A stretch of DNA of 64,000 nucleotides from Glycomyces harbinensis (GTDB lineage: Bacteria; Actinomycetota; Actinomycetes; Mycobacteriales; Micromonosporaceae): the NCBI RefSeq assembly GCF_900101745.1, contig NZ_FNAD01000001.1:1-64000 (forward strand), written 5' to 3'. The notes beneath the pieces are model-generated. The model was not told the origin of the DNA. It was given only the letters and a program-made list of their open reading frames with translations, and made no database searches. The translations under genes and the position numbers were made by a program. How positions within the stretch are numbered: position 1 is the first letter of the stretch; each line of letters opens with the position of its first letter. Below are positions 7,614 to 17,099 of the stretch, in pieces.

Positions 7614-9386
7614 CTACAACCCGTCGAGGTAGGGACGGTGGCTGTTCATGAACTCCCAGCCGTAGTACCGGTCCCAGTTGATCGACCAGGTCATGAGCCC
7701 GCGCAGGTCGGGCGAGACCCCGCCGCGCAGCGTGTACCCGCCGCAGTTCGCGCCCGACGTCAGGCAGTCGAGCGCCTGGTGGACCTGGGCGGGCGCGGTG
7801 TGGCCGTTGCCGGCGCTCACCGCGGCCGGCAGGCCGAACGCGATCTGGTCCTCGCGCAGGCCCGGGAAGAACTGCCCGGTGTTCGCGACCTGGAATCCCG
7901 CCTTGATCATGTCGGTCATGGCGATGTGGAAGTCGGCGCCGCCCATGTTGTGGTACTGGCCGTCCAGGCCCATCACGGGCCCCGAGTTGTAGTCCTGCAC
8001 ATGGAGGACGTCGAGCTGGTCGCGCAGCGCGTGGATCACCGGCAGGTAGGAGCCGGTGCGGTTGTCGCCGCCGCCGGCGCCGCCGTAGAACTGATGGCCG
8101 ACCTGCACGAAGAACGTCTCGGGGGCCATGGAGAGCACGAAGTCGTCGCCGTACTCGGCCGTGAGCGACCGGAGGGCGGCGATGAGGTTGACGATGACCG
8201 GCGTCGTCGGGTTGCGGAAGTTCGTGTCCCCGGCGTTGAAGTACAGGGAGTGGCCCTCGAGGTCGACGTCGAGGCCGTCGAGCCCGTACTCGTCGATGAT
8301 GGCGCCCACCGAGGAGACGAAGGCGTCGCGCGCGGCGGTCGTGGTCAGCTGGACCTGGCCGTTCTGCCCGCCGATGGACAGCAGGACCTTCTTCCCCTCG
8401 GCCTGCTTCCGGTCGATCGCGGCGATGAACTCGGCCTTGGTCTCCACGTTCGGGCACTCCGCGGCCGGGCACAGCGAGAAGCGGATGTCGCCCGACGTCG
8501 GCGAGGTCGGCTCCCCGAACGCGAGGTTCACGACGTCCCATTCGGACGGCACGTCGGCCATGCGGATGTAGCCGGACCCATTGGCGAAGCTGCTGTGGAG
8601 GTAGCCGATGAGGGCGCGGTCGGCGAGCCCGCTCTCGGGGCACCCGGAGGTCCGGGCGCTCACGGCGGAGGCGGGACTCTCGCCCTCGCCGTTGAAGGCG
8701 GCCACGGTGAACGCGTAGGTCGTGCAGGCGGCGAGGCCGCCGACGGTCACCGAGGTCGCGGTGGTCTCGACGTCGGCCGCGCCCGGGCGGCGGACCGTGT
8801 AGCCGTCCACGTCGCCCGACGCGGCGTTCCACGAGAGCGTGACGCCGCCGTCGGTGGCCTGGTCGACCCGGGGCGAGCCGGGAGCGCCGGGGACGCCGCC
8901 CTCGCCGCCGCCGGGCGGGCCGTCGAGCTCGAGGTCGTCGACCCAGTAGTCGCCCTGGCCGTACCAGCTGTGGAAGTAGACCTCCGCGGTGGTCTGGTTC
9001 GCGCCGGTCGTGAACGAGGTGGTCAGCCGCGTATAGGCGCCGGGGGAGCCGGTCCAGGTCTGGCCGTGGCCGGTCGCGCCGATGTAGACGTGCGAGCCGC
9101 GCACCCAGGCGCTCAGCGTGTAGGTGCTGGAGGGCTGCACCGATACGGTCAGGGCGCAGCGCCCGGTCGTGGAGGCGCCGCCGGTGGACCGGATCGCGCT
9201 CGACCCGGAGTGGACGGGGGAGGCGACGACCTGCGCGGACTCGCAGGTCCACGGCGCGGCCGTCCCGGATTCGAATCCGGGGTTCGCGAGCACGTTCGCG
9301 GCCTGGGCCGGAGCGGCGACGAGCAGTCCGGCGAGCACGGCCGTCGCGGCGGCGACGAGGGCGATGATCAGACGGGGTCTTCTCAT
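7614..9386 (-). CDS. Secreted chitinase, GH18, with carbohydrate-binding and fibronectin III domains
   Basis: 590 residues. A Sec signal peptide occupies about 1-29 (RRPRLIIALVAAATAVLAGL, cleavage after AQA). Residues 30-155 form a CBM4/9-like jelly-roll (NPGFESG at its start, VDDLELDG at its end). A Gly-rich linker leads to a fibronectin III domain at about 168-246. The GH18 barrel spans about 255-590, with the DxxDxDxE motif as DGLDVDLE at 370-377, so E377 is the predicted proton donor. The neighbouring SIGGQNG is the other GH18 landmark. It should hydrolyse chitin outside the cell. Confidence 0.95.
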   Translation of the reverse strand: MRRPRLIIALVAAATAVLAGLLVAAPAQAANVLANPGFESGTAAPWTCESAQVVASPVHSGSSAIRSTGGASTTGRCALTVSVQPSSTYTLSAWVRGSHVYIGATGHGQTWTGSPGAYTRLTTSFTTGANQTTAEVYFHSWYGQGDYWVDDLELDGPPGGGEGGVPGAPGSPRVDQATDGGVTLSWNAASGDVDGYTVRRPGAADVETTATSVTVGGLAACTTYAFTVAAFNGEGESPASAVSARTSGCPESGLADRALIGYLHSSFANGSGYIRMADVPSEWDVVNLAFGEPTSPTSGDIRFSLCPAAECPNVETKAEFIAAIDRKQAEGKKVLLSIGGQNGQVQLTTTAARDAFVSSVGAIIDEYGLDGLDVDLEGHSLYFNAGDTNFRNPTTPVIVNLIAALRSLTAEYGDDFVLSMAPETFFVQVGHQFYGGAGGGDNRTGSYLPVIHALRDQLDVLHVQDYNSGPVMGLDGQYHNMGGADFHIAMTDMIKAGFQVANTGQFFPGLREDQIAFGLPAAVSAGNGHTAPAQVHQALDCLTSGANCGGYTLRGGVSPDLRGLMTWSINWDRYYGWEFMNSHRPYLDGL

Positions 9387-9435
9387 GGGGTTCTCCCGGG
9401 GGGAAGCGTGGGACGGGACGCGGGGACCGACGGCC

Positions 9436-9482
9436 GCGAAGGCCTACAACTGACAGTAAATCTTCCTATTAATAAATGTCAA
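9436..9482 (-). promoter_or_regulatory. A+T-rich promoter region of the chitinase
   Basis: An isolated A+T-rich stretch reading TTGACATTTATTAATAGG on the minus strand about 50-95 bases before the chitinase start. TTGACA offers a -35, with TTACTG 17 bases later as a weak -10. The TAGGAAGATTTAC core may be a regulator site. No clear DasR-type repeat was seen. Confidence 0.4.
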
Positions 9483-9513
9483 TGTCCCACGCCCGCGGGC
9501 GTCCCCCGACGCC

Positions 9514-10068
9514 TCAGGCCCCCTTGGCGGCGCGCCACTCCGGAGCCAGCACCGACCAGCCCTCCATGTCGTACCGCACGCCCCGATGGAGGTAGGCCTC
9601 CCTGATGACGCCCTCCCTGGTCATCCCGAGCCGCTTCGCCACGGCGATGCTGGCGGTGTTGCCGGTGGCGGCCCACCAGTCGACGCGGTGGATGCCGCGC
9701 ACCTCGACGGCCCAGTCGATGATGGCCGCGACCCCCCGGGTCACCAGCCCCTTGCCGACCGCCGCGGGCTCCAGCCAGCACCCGGCCTCGGCCGTCTCCA
9801 TCCGGAAGTCCATGGTGCGGAAGAGGACCCCGCCGACCAGCACCTCGTCGAGCCAGATGCCCCAGATCCGCCCGGTGTCCGAGGCGGCCTTCTCGGCGTA
9901 CGTCTCCAAGAGCTTTCGGGCCGCCTCCGCATCGGCGACCACGTCGGCGATGGAGACGTACCGCCCGATGAACTCCCGCCCGCGGTCCATGTGGGCCGCG
10001 AACTCCTCGGCCATCGACGGCACGAGGGGCCGCAGCTCCGCGCCCTCGCCCAGGGAAGCCTTGAACAT
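9514..10068 (-). CDS. GNAT family N-acetyltransferase (RimJ/RimL type)
   Basis: 184 residues from ATG 10066-10068, chosen because GGAGGGC lies just upstream. It begins FKASLGEGAELRPL and contains the acetyl-CoA loop region VGKGLVTRGVAAIIDWAVE (variant of Q/RxxGxG/A) and the late motif AATGNTASIAVAKRLGMTREG, typical of RimL-like enzymes. WLEPAAVGKGL is the RimJ/RimL strand preceding the loop. It transfers an acetyl group to an amine on a protein N-terminus or small molecule; the acceptor is unknown. Confidence 0.9.
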   Translation of the reverse strand: MFKASLGEGAELRPLVPSMAEEFAAHMDRGREFIGRYVSIADVVADAEAARKLLETYAEKAASDTGRIWGIWLDEVLVGGVLFRTMDFRMETAEAGCWLEPAAVGKGLVTRGVAAIIDWAVEVRGIHRVDWWAATGNTASIAVAKRLGMTREGVIREAYLHRGVRYDMEGWSVLAPEWRAAKGA

Positions 10069-10173
10069 GTGCCCTCCATCTGTGACCGCGGACCAAGACC
10101 GCGCACCAAAGGATGCCATGCTCTCACATTCCGACCTCCCGGGCCGACCGCCGTTTTCGGCCGTCTCCGGCCC

Positions 10174-11682
10174 TCAGACCAACGCCTCCTCCCGCGCCGC
10201 CTCCGGCTGCGACGCCTCGCCCGTCTTGCGGCGGGAGGCCTGCAGGACCAGGACGACCGACATCACGGCCACGCCGAAGAGGCCGACCGCCCGGAAGCCC
10301 GAGACGAACGCGTCCTGGACCTGGCCCAGCAGAACCGGGTCGCTGCGCTCGGCCGCCTCCCGGAAGCCGTCGACCCAGGACCCGCCGTCGGCGCCGAGCG
10401 ACGACCGGTAGACCACGGTGCCGATGCTGCCGAGCACGACCAGCCCGGTCGCGATCCCGATCTCGTTGGCGGTCTGGACGAACGCCGCCGCCGAACCGGC
10501 CCGCTCCTGCGGGGCGCGCGAGATGACGTCGTTCATCAGGAACGGGAACACCGCCCCGATCCCGGCGGTGGCGAGGACGCTCCCGCAGACCATCGCGACG
10601 ATCCCGGCCCGTCCCGGCGAGACCAGCGCGTACGACGCGAAGCCCGCCGCCATGACCGCCAGGCCGCCGACGACGACGCGCGACGGCGCCACGCGCCGGC
10701 CCAGCCACGGGCCGAGATTGGAGGCGACCATCATCGCCGCGGTCGACGGCAGCAGCCACAGCGCCGCCTGCAGCGGCGACAGGCCCTGGGCGTTCTGGAG
10801 GTAGAAGGCCCAGAAAATCGAGGTGCCGCCCATGAGCAGCGCGGTCAGGAACAGCACCCACATCACCCGCGCCACGCCCGGCCGCCGCAGCAGCGACAGG
10901 TCCACGAGCGGGTCGTCCAGGGTCCGCTGGCGGCGGACGAACACCGCGCCGAGCGCGACCCCCGCGACGGCCGCGGCCGGGACCTGCCACGACCAGCCGC
11001 CGCCGACGGCCAGCTTGAGCGCGGCGACGAGCAGCAGGATCGCTACCAGGCAGAGCGCGGCGCTCGCCAGGTCCAGGCGACCGGCGTGCGGGGCCCGGAA
11101 CTCCGGCAGCAGGCGAGGGGCCGTGAAGAGGACCAGCACCATGATCGGCACGCCGAGCAGGAAGACCGAACCCCACCACCAGTGCGCCATCATGAGGCCG
11201 CCGACCAGCGGGGCGGCGGCCATGCCGGTGAGGAAGCAGGTCATGTACGCGCCCATCGCGGCGATGCTCCGCTTCGGATCGAGGAAGATGCGGCCGATGA
11301 GGGCCATCGAGGCGGGCATGATGGCGGCGCCGGCGACGCCCATGACCGCGCGGGTCGCGATGACCATCCACGGTTCGACGGCGAACGCGGCGAGGGCCGA
11401 GGCGACCGCGAACACCGCCGAGCAGATGACGATGAGCCTGCGGCGCCCGATCCGGTCGCCGACCGCGCCCATCGTGATCATCGTGCCGCCGACCATGAAC
11501 CCGTAGATGTCGTTCATCCACAGCAGTTCGGCCGTCGAGGGGTGCAGGTCGGCGGCCATCTCGGGCAGGGCGACGCTGAGCACGCTGATGTCGATCGCGA
11601 TGAGCATCGCCGGCAGGGCCAGCAGTGCCAGCGCCAGGCGCGGATTCGGGGCGCGAACGGCGCCGGTCTCGGTGGTGGTCAT
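10174..11682 (-). CDS. MFS transporter, DHA2 (14-TM) multidrug efflux type
   Basis: 502 residues from ATG 11680-11682 with AGGAG eight bases upstream. Fourteen hydrophobic segments can be traced. The N-terminal half shows motif A as GDRIGRRRLIV, and TM1 begins LALLALPAMLIAIDISVLSVALP with the acidic residue typical of QacA/SmvA/LfrA pumps. The protein should export cationic drugs or dyes by proton antiport. No TetR regulator is adjacent, which is unusual for this type. Confidence 0.92.
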   Translation of the reverse strand: MTTTETGAVRAPNPRLALALLALPAMLIAIDISVLSVALPEMAADLHPSTAELLWMNDIYGFMVGGTMITMGAVGDRIGRRRLIVICSAVFAVASALAAFAVEPWMVIATRAVMGVAGAAIMPASMALIGRIFLDPKRSIAAMGAYMTCFLTGMAAAPLVGGLMMAHWWWGSVFLLGVPIMVLVLFTAPRLLPEFRAPHAGRLDLASAALCLVAILLLVAALKLAVGGGWSWQVPAAAVAGVALGAVFVRRQRTLDDPLVDLSLLRRPGVARVMWVLFLTALLMGGTSIFWAFYLQNAQGLSPLQAALWLLPSTAAMMVASNLGPWLGRRVAPSRVVVGGLAVMAAGFASYALVSPGRAGIVAMVCGSVLATAGIGAVFPFLMNDVISRAPQERAGSAAAFVQTANEIGIATGLVVLGSIGTVVYRSSLGADGGSWVDGFREAAERSDPVLLGQVQDAFVSGFRAVGLFGVAVMSVVLVLQASRRKTGEASQPEAAREEALV

Positions 11683-11818
11683 CGGAGCGTCTCCTGGTTC
11701 GGGGGCGCCTCGGGCGGCGCCGTCGCCCTTGAGACGAGACCGGTGCGTGGAATTTGCGGTTCCGGCGGAGAAAGATCTCGATCAGTGGCGGCCCGCTCCG
11801 GGGCGGCCCCCTCGCACG

Positions 11819-11858
11819 CCGATGGCGGTCCGCCCTCGAAAGGGCGGACCGCCATCGG
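11819..11858. terminator. 18-bp perfect stem with CGAA loop
   Basis: CCGATGGCGGTCCGCCCT, loop CGAA, then its exact complement. It lies in the 285-base gap between the efflux pump start and the small membrane protein stop, so it most likely terminates the latter. Nothing else coding is seen in this gap. Confidence 0.65.
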
Positions 11859-11967
11859 TCTGCGGTGATCGCAAGCGCCTCCGCCGTTCGGTTCCGGGAG
11901 GCGCCTCCGATCGCGCGCTAAGCCGCCGAACTCGAATGGGGCGAGGCTCGGCAGGTAGAAGCGTGCG

Positions 11968-12132
11968 TCAGAACGCCGCGTCGATCGTCGGCGCGGCGAA
12001 CGCCGTGAGCGCGAAGGCGGCGGCGAGGAGCGCGAGCCCCACGCCGCGGGTGCGGCGGCTCGCGACGGGCAGTGCCGCGACGACCAGCAGGATGATCGCG
12101 ATCAGGTAGAACACGGCTTGGAAAGTGGCCAT
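11968..12132 (-). CDS. Small two-helix membrane protein, hypothetical
   Basis: 54 residues from ATG 12130-12132, with GGAG six bases upstream. Two hydrophobic helices (AVFYLIAIILLVVAALPVA and GVGLALLAAAFALTAFAAP) are joined by a basic SRRTRG turn. Similar tiny proteins are scattered through actinomycete genomes without a known role. A strong hairpin follows it at 11819-11858. Confidence 0.6.
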   Translation of the reverse strand: MATFQAVFYLIAIILLVVAALPVASRRTRGVGLALLAAAFALTAFAAPTIDAAF

Positions 12133-12489
12133 GATGGACTCCAAATGTGGGCGGTGAGCCGGTGGACAGTCCGCTCCCGCAGATGCGGCGCGAAACGCCG
12201 GCCTCCCTTGATGATAGGACCAAAATGGATCGAAAACCATCCATGTCTCTTGGTTTAATCCGCAGCTCAGTGGATATGGAGCAATCGCAAGTGGCCCGCG
12301 CGACGGCAGGGGCGGCCGAGTCTGGGCATCCCTTGCGGACTCCGGGGCCCGGCCGGCGGCCCGGACCGCCGCTCGAAATCCGATGATTCCTATCGGATCA
12401 ATTGACTTGAAGGCCCGCCGGTCCTACGCTGGTGCCGGGCCGCCGCTCACGCCGCGGCGCCTCCGCACCTACGCAGAGAGCGAGACGCC
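12133..12489. promoter_or_regulatory. Divergent intergenic region with promoter and inverted repeat for the FGE-like gene
   Basis: No gene recognised in these 357 bases. At 12378-12398 lies ATCCGAT-7-ATCGGAT. It abuts a good promoter: TTGACT (12402-12407), 17-base spacer, TACGCT (12425-12430). The repeat placed just upstream of the -35 box looks like a regulator site. The left half, near 12230-12290, is A+T-rich and probably holds the promoter of the small membrane protein. Confidence 0.5.
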
Positions 12490-13668
12490 ATGGACTCGTA
12501 CCGCTCCCCGGGCCGCGAGGTCCTGAGCCTCGGACGCCCCGCCGCGGCGCCCGCCCGCGCGGTCCCCGATCCCGGACTCCTCGACCTCCCCGGCGGCCCC
12601 TTCCTCATGGGCGCCGACGACGGCCTCGGCAGACCGAAGGACGCCGAAGGGCCGGTCCGACGCATCGAGCTGTCGCCGTTCAGGATCGCGGCCACGACCG
12701 TCACCGTCGCGCAGTTCGCCGCCTTCATCGGGGCCACCGGCCACGAGACCGAGGCCGAGGCCTTCGGCTTCTCCTTCGTGTTCGACGGCTTTCTCAACCC
12801 CGCCCTCGCCGAGTACTCGCCGCGCGTGCCCACCGCGCCGTGGTGGCGCGCGGTCGAGGGCGCCACCTGGCGGGCCCCCGAAGGTCCCGGATCCGATGTG
12901 GACGGCCTCGCCGAGCATCCCGTCACCCACGTCTCCTGGAACGACGCGCTGGCCTACTGCGCCTGGTCGGGCACCCGCCTGCCCACCGAGGCCGAATGGG
13001 AGTACGCCGCCCGCGGCGGCGTCGAGCAGGCGGTCTACCCCTGGGGCGACGAGTTCGAGCCCGACGGCGAGTTCCGCGCCAACATCTGGCGCGGCGACTT
13101 CCCCTGGGGCAACACCGCATCGGACGGCCACCGGTCGACCGCCCCCGTGCAGTCGTTCGCCCCCAACGGCTTCGGCCTGTACAACACGGTCGGCAACGTC
13201 TGGGAGTGGACCGCCGACTGGTTCGGCCGCGACCACGGCCCCGCCGCCGCCGACCCGACCGGGCCCGAGGAGGGCCATGCCAAGGTCATGCGCGGCGGCT
13301 CGCACATGAGCCACGACTCGTACTGCAACCGCTACCGCGTCGCGGCCCGCTCCGCGAGCGCGCCGGACAGTTCGAGCGGCAGCATCGGCTTCCGCGTCGC
13401 GGCCGACGCGTCCTTACCGGACGATTCGGCGAGCCCGGGAGGGACCGGCGCTACTCCCGAGACCTTCACGTCGGCCGCCGCGAGGCCTCCGCGTCCTCGG
13501 GCTCGGCGCCGCTCGCCGCGAGGCTGCCCAGCAGCGCGAGGCGCTCGGCGCCGGGCGTGTCCGGCGCGGCCGTGTAGGCGGTCATCCGCAGCTCGGGGCT
13601 GGCGGGCAGGTCCATCGTCTCGTAGGCCAGTTCGAGCTCGCCGACCTCGGGGTGGTGGAGGCGCTTGA
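12490..13668 (+). CDS. Formylglycine-generating-enzyme-like (SUMF1/EgtB fold) protein lacking one catalytic cysteine
   Basis: 392 residues from ATG 12490. Residues about 30-305 match the FGE/SUMF1 fold: LPGGPFLMGAD, VTHVSWNDALAYCAWSGTRL, PTEAEWEYAARGG, GLYNTVGNVWEWTADWF, and NRYRVAARS to GFR. Known FGEs use two cysteines spaced LCHxSYC to bind copper and oxidise a sulfatase cysteine to formylglycine. Here the segment is GGSHMSHDSYC: C279 remains, but the first cysteine is S274. No sulfatase gene is visible. After GFR (301-303) the frame runs on for about 90 Pro/Arg/Ala-rich residues, the last 67 antisense to the next gene. The tail may be an artefact of a lost stop. Confidence 0.85.
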   Translation: MDSYRSPGREVLSLGRPAAAPARAVPDPGLLDLPGGPFLMGADDGLGRPKDAEGPVRRIELSPFRIAATTVTVAQFAAFIGATGHETEAEAFGFSFVFDGFLNPALAEYSPRVPTAPWWRAVEGATWRAPEGPGSDVDGLAEHPVTHVSWNDALAYCAWSGTRLPTEAEWEYAARGGVEQAVYPWGDEFEPDGEFRANIWRGDFPWGNTASDGHRSTAPVQSFAPNGFGLYNTVGNVWEWTADWFGRDHGPAAADPTGPEEGHAKVMRGGSHMSHDSYCNRYRVAARSASAPDSSSGSIGFRVAADASLPDDSASPGGTGATPETFTSAAARPPRPRARRRSPRGCPAARGARRRACPARPCRRSSAARGWRAGPSSRRPVRARRPRGGGGA

Positions 13669-14350
13669 CGCCGGTGCGGTGGAACCGGACGTCGTGCGAG
13701 GCCCAGCGGACGCGGAACGCGTCGGAACGGGTGACGAGCTCCCCGATGAGGTCGTGGAGGCCCTTGTCGTGGGGGTGCTGGCCCGCGATCGAGCGCAGGG
13801 AGGCCACGTTCTGGTCCGCGATCGACTCCCAGTCGGGCCAAAAGCTCCGGGCGGTCGGGTCGAGGTACAGGAACCGGGCGGTGTTGCCCCGGCCCGCGGG
13901 ACTGCCCAGGACGGGGGCGTACAGCGCCCGTCCGAGCGCGTTGGCGGCGACGATGTCCCCGCGGCGGTTCTGCACCGTCACCGCCGCACCGGTGACGGCG
14001 TCGATGAACCGCTGCAGACCCGGCCGGATCGAGGCGTCCGCGGGCTTCTCGCGGCGCCGGCGCGAACCGGGCCCGGCAGCGGCGGCGAGATCGTGCAGGT
14101 AGGCGGTCTCGGCCTCGTCCAACTGCAATGCCCGAGCGAGGGCGTCGAGGACCTCGGGAGAGACCCCGCGCAGGTCGCCGCGCTCCATCCGCACGTAGTA
14201 GTCGACGCTCACACCGGCGAGGAACGCGACCTCCTCGCGGCGCAGCCCGGGCACGCGCCGCCGCGGCGATCCGAAGACCCCCGCCTTGTCCGGGGTCATG
14301 CGGTCCCGCCGGGACTTGAGAAAATCCGCCGCGTCCTGCCGTCGATCCAT
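13466..14350 (-). CDS. XRE-family regulator with MmyB-like ligand-binding domain
   Basis: 294 residues. The N-terminal helix-turn-helix (DFLKSRRDRMTP, then VPGLRREEVAFLAGVSVDYYVRMERG) covers about residues 8-75. The C-terminal MmyB-like PAS-type domain covers about 105-280 (DIVAANALGRALYAPV, ARFLYLDPTARSFWPDW). Such proteins in actinomycetes repress neighbouring oxidoreductase genes and sense a small ligand, possibly a fatty acid. A 21-bp element before this gene is repeated in front of the cupin/aldo-keto reductase pair, which suggests autoregulation and control of that operon. Confidence 0.92.
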   Translation of the reverse strand: MDRRQDAADFLKSRRDRMTPDKAGVFGSPRRRVPGLRREEVAFLAGVSVDYYVRMERGDLRGVSPEVLDALARALQLDEAETAYLHDLAAAAGPGSRRRREKPADASIRPGLQRFIDAVTGAAVTVQNRRGDIVAANALGRALYAPVLGSPAGRGNTARFLYLDPTARSFWPDWESIADQNVASLRSIAGQHPHDKGLHDLIGELVTRSDAFRVRWASHDVRFHRTGVKRLHHPEVGELELAYETMDLPASPELRMTAYTAAPDTPGAERLALLGSLAASGAEPEDAEASRRPT

Positions 14351-14382
14351 GCGTCCACCGTACGTCCGCCGACGCCCGCGAA

Positions 14383-14403
14383 GGAGGTACTGGCATTACC
14401 GGG
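14383..14403. promoter_or_regulatory. Candidate MmyB-regulator operator, copy 1 (autoregulatory)
   Basis: GGAGGTACTGGCATTACCGGG, 33 bases before the regulator start. It matches the reverse complement of the element at 15501-15521 at 17 of 21 positions. GGTA and TACC half-sites are shared. Confidence 0.6.
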
Positions 14404-14624
14404 CACGCCGACGCGCGCATCCCGGCCTTCTGCTCCTCCCGACCCGCGAGCGATGCCGCACGGACGAAGCGGGCGAAACGGCGGCGCGGATCGGCCAGTC
14501 TCCCACTCGGCCGCGGAACGGTTGGCGCCCAACCAGTGACGCGGTGCCCGCCGGGGCTTCACAGGGACCGGCGGCGGTGCGAGACTGGACCGGTTCGCGG
14601 TCGACGGTTCGATGAGGAGGCGCC

Positions 14625-15482
14625 GTGCGCTGGGTCCGGATCGGCATCGTCGGAGCGTTCCTGCTCGCCGCAGGGTCCGCCGGCCTGGCCGGGTTTCTGG
14701 CCTCCCCCGACCCCGATCCCGGCGCGCCGGCCTCGGCGCCGCCGGACCTGAGCGCCACCGCCGAGATCAGGCGCTCGTTCATGGAGCCGGGCATCGTGGC
14801 GATCGCGGTGACCAACCACGGCGACGCGCCGGTGCGCGTCCTCGGGGTCGAACTGGTCACGGACTCGTTCGCGCCCTTGGGGGAGCAGGAGTTCGACGCC
14901 GAGGTGCCCCCGAGCGTGAACCCCCGGGACCTCATGACCGCGTACGGGTCGGCCCAGTGCCCCGACGGGGCCGCGTCGACCGCGGCCCCCGCGACCGCCG
15001 TGCTCCGGGTCGAGACCGAAGACGGCGCCGCACACGTCGTCACGGCGGCGCTGCCCCACCCGAACGGGACCCTCGACCGGCTCGTGAAGGAGGCCTGCGC
15101 GGCGCAGGTGATCGCGGCCGCCGCCGCGATCGAGCTGGGGCCGATGGCCCAGGCCGAGAACGGCACCCTCACCGCGGACCTGACCCTGCGGTCCCTGACC
15201 GGCGCCGAACTGGCCGTGACCGACGTGCGCGGCAGCGTGCTCTTCGCGCTGACCGCCGGCGGGCGGGAGCCCGCCCCGGACGGGGGAGCGGTGGTCGCGA
15301 TCGGCTTCGAAGCCGTCCGCTGCGACGGCCACGCCATCGGGGACGTGAAGCAGCCGTTCGGCTTCACCGCATGGATCGCGATCGACGGCGCCGAGCCGGT
15401 GGCGACGCCGATCCCGGTGCCCGACGAGCAGCGCGACGACCTGTGGGCGATGCTCGACGCCGCCTGCGGCAACCTCGACTGA
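14625..15482 (+). CDS. Secreted or membrane-anchored protein of unknown function
   Basis: 285 residues from GTG 14625, preceded by GAGGAGG. One N-terminal hydrophobic helix (VRIGIVGAFLLAAGSAGLAGFLA) is a signal peptide or anchor. The rest is two beta-rich segments (about 45-150 and 165-285), each with a pattern like SFMEPGIVAIAVTNHGDAPVRVLGVEL and TLRSLTGAELAVTDVRG, so it may contain two related Ig-like or FxLYD-like domains. Each half has a pair of cysteines. No family was recognised. It sits between the MmyB regulator and the genes that regulator probably controls. Confidence 0.65.
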   Translation: MRWVRIGIVGAFLLAAGSAGLAGFLASPDPDPGAPASAPPDLSATAEIRRSFMEPGIVAIAVTNHGDAPVRVLGVELVTDSFAPLGEQEFDAEVPPSVNPRDLMTAYGSAQCPDGAASTAAPATAVLRVETEDGAAHVVTAALPHPNGTLDRLVKEACAAQVIAAAAAIELGPMAQAENGTLTADLTLRSLTGAELAVTDVRGSVLFALTAGGREPAPDGGAVVAIGFEAVRCDGHAIGDVKQPFGFTAWIAIDGAEPVATPIPVPDEQRDDLWAMLDAACGNLD

Positions 15483-15500
15483 GACCCGGGGGCCGAGGCG

Positions 15501-15521
15501 GGAGGTAACACCAGTACCTCC
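15501..15521. promoter_or_regulatory. Candidate MmyB-regulator operator, copy 2 (cupin/AKR promoter)
   Basis: GGAGGTAACACCAGTACCTCC: perfect GGAGGTA/TACCTCC arms around a seven-base centre. With g15500 and c15522 the arms reach eight bases. Located about 95 bases before the cupin start and related to the element at 14383-14403. Confidence 0.65.
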
Positions 15522-15614
15522 CTCGATTGCGCGATTCGCTTGGCGCCGGCGCCCGCCCTGGCCCATCATGGGCGGGTCGGCCGCGCGGACCGGCGCGAGG
15601 AGAAGGGCGCGAGC

Positions 15615-16028
15615 ATGGAGTTCATCGAATCCCAGCCGACCGGCAAGGCCCCGGCCGAGTGGTTCACCGGCGACGTCTGGTGGGACGTCATCCACGCCGG
15701 GACCGAACCGTCCCGCATGAGGGCCAACTGGGTCCGGTTCTCGCCCGGCGCGCGCACGAACTGGCACTCCCACGCCGTCGGCCAGACCCTCCACATCGTC
15801 TCCGGCGTCGCCCTCGTCGGCACCCGCGACGGCACCGTCCTGGAGGCGCACCCCGGCGAGACCGTGTGGACGCCCCCGGGCGAGGAGCACTGGCACGGCG
15901 CCGCCTCCGACCGGTTCATGGTCCACCTCGCCATGTGGGAGACCGCCGGCGACGGCCGCCCCGACGCCGACTGGCTCGACCCGGTCGCCGACGAGGCCTA
16001 CGACCGCCCCCGCGCCCGCCAGAACTGA
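15615..16028 (+). CDS. Cupin-domain protein
   Basis: 137 residues from ATG 15615. A single cupin barrel shows motif 1 as GARTNWHSHAVGQTLHIVSG (metal ligands His-x-His, with Gln where Glu/Gln is usual) and motif 2 as PPGEEHWHGAASD with the second His. Such small cupins are often encoded with aldo/keto reductases and quinone- or dienelactone-processing genes and may act as metal-dependent isomerases or binders. It is 30 bases upstream of an aldo/keto reductase and probably co-transcribed with it under the candidate operator at 15501-15521. Confidence 0.85.
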   Translation: MEFIESQPTGKAPAEWFTGDVWWDVIHAGTEPSRMRANWVRFSPGARTNWHSHAVGQTLHIVSGVALVGTRDGTVLEAHPGETVWTPPGEEHWHGAASDRFMVHLAMWETAGDGRPDADWLDPVADEAYDRPRARQN

Positions 16029-17048
<1,020 letters not shown>

Positions 17049-17052
17049 CGAC

Positions 17053-17070
17053 TGTCCGCAGCCGCGGACA
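17053..17070. terminator. Short hairpin after the aldo/keto reductase
   Basis: TGTCCGC, loop AGCC, GCGGACA. It is short and has no T-run, so it is a weak terminator or a pause site. Confidence 0.4.
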
Positions 17071-17087
17071 TCGCCTACAGTGTTTGT

Positions 17088-17099
17088 TACTGACCAGTA
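17088..17099. promoter_or_regulatory. TACTGACCAGTA palindrome in the dehydrogenase promoter
   Basis: Perfect 5-bp arms around AC, inside an A+T-richer stretch 47 bases before the dehydrogenase start. The form resembles TetR-family sites (TACTGACCAGTA-like). No TetR gene is adjacent, so the regulator would act from elsewhere. Confidence 0.45.
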
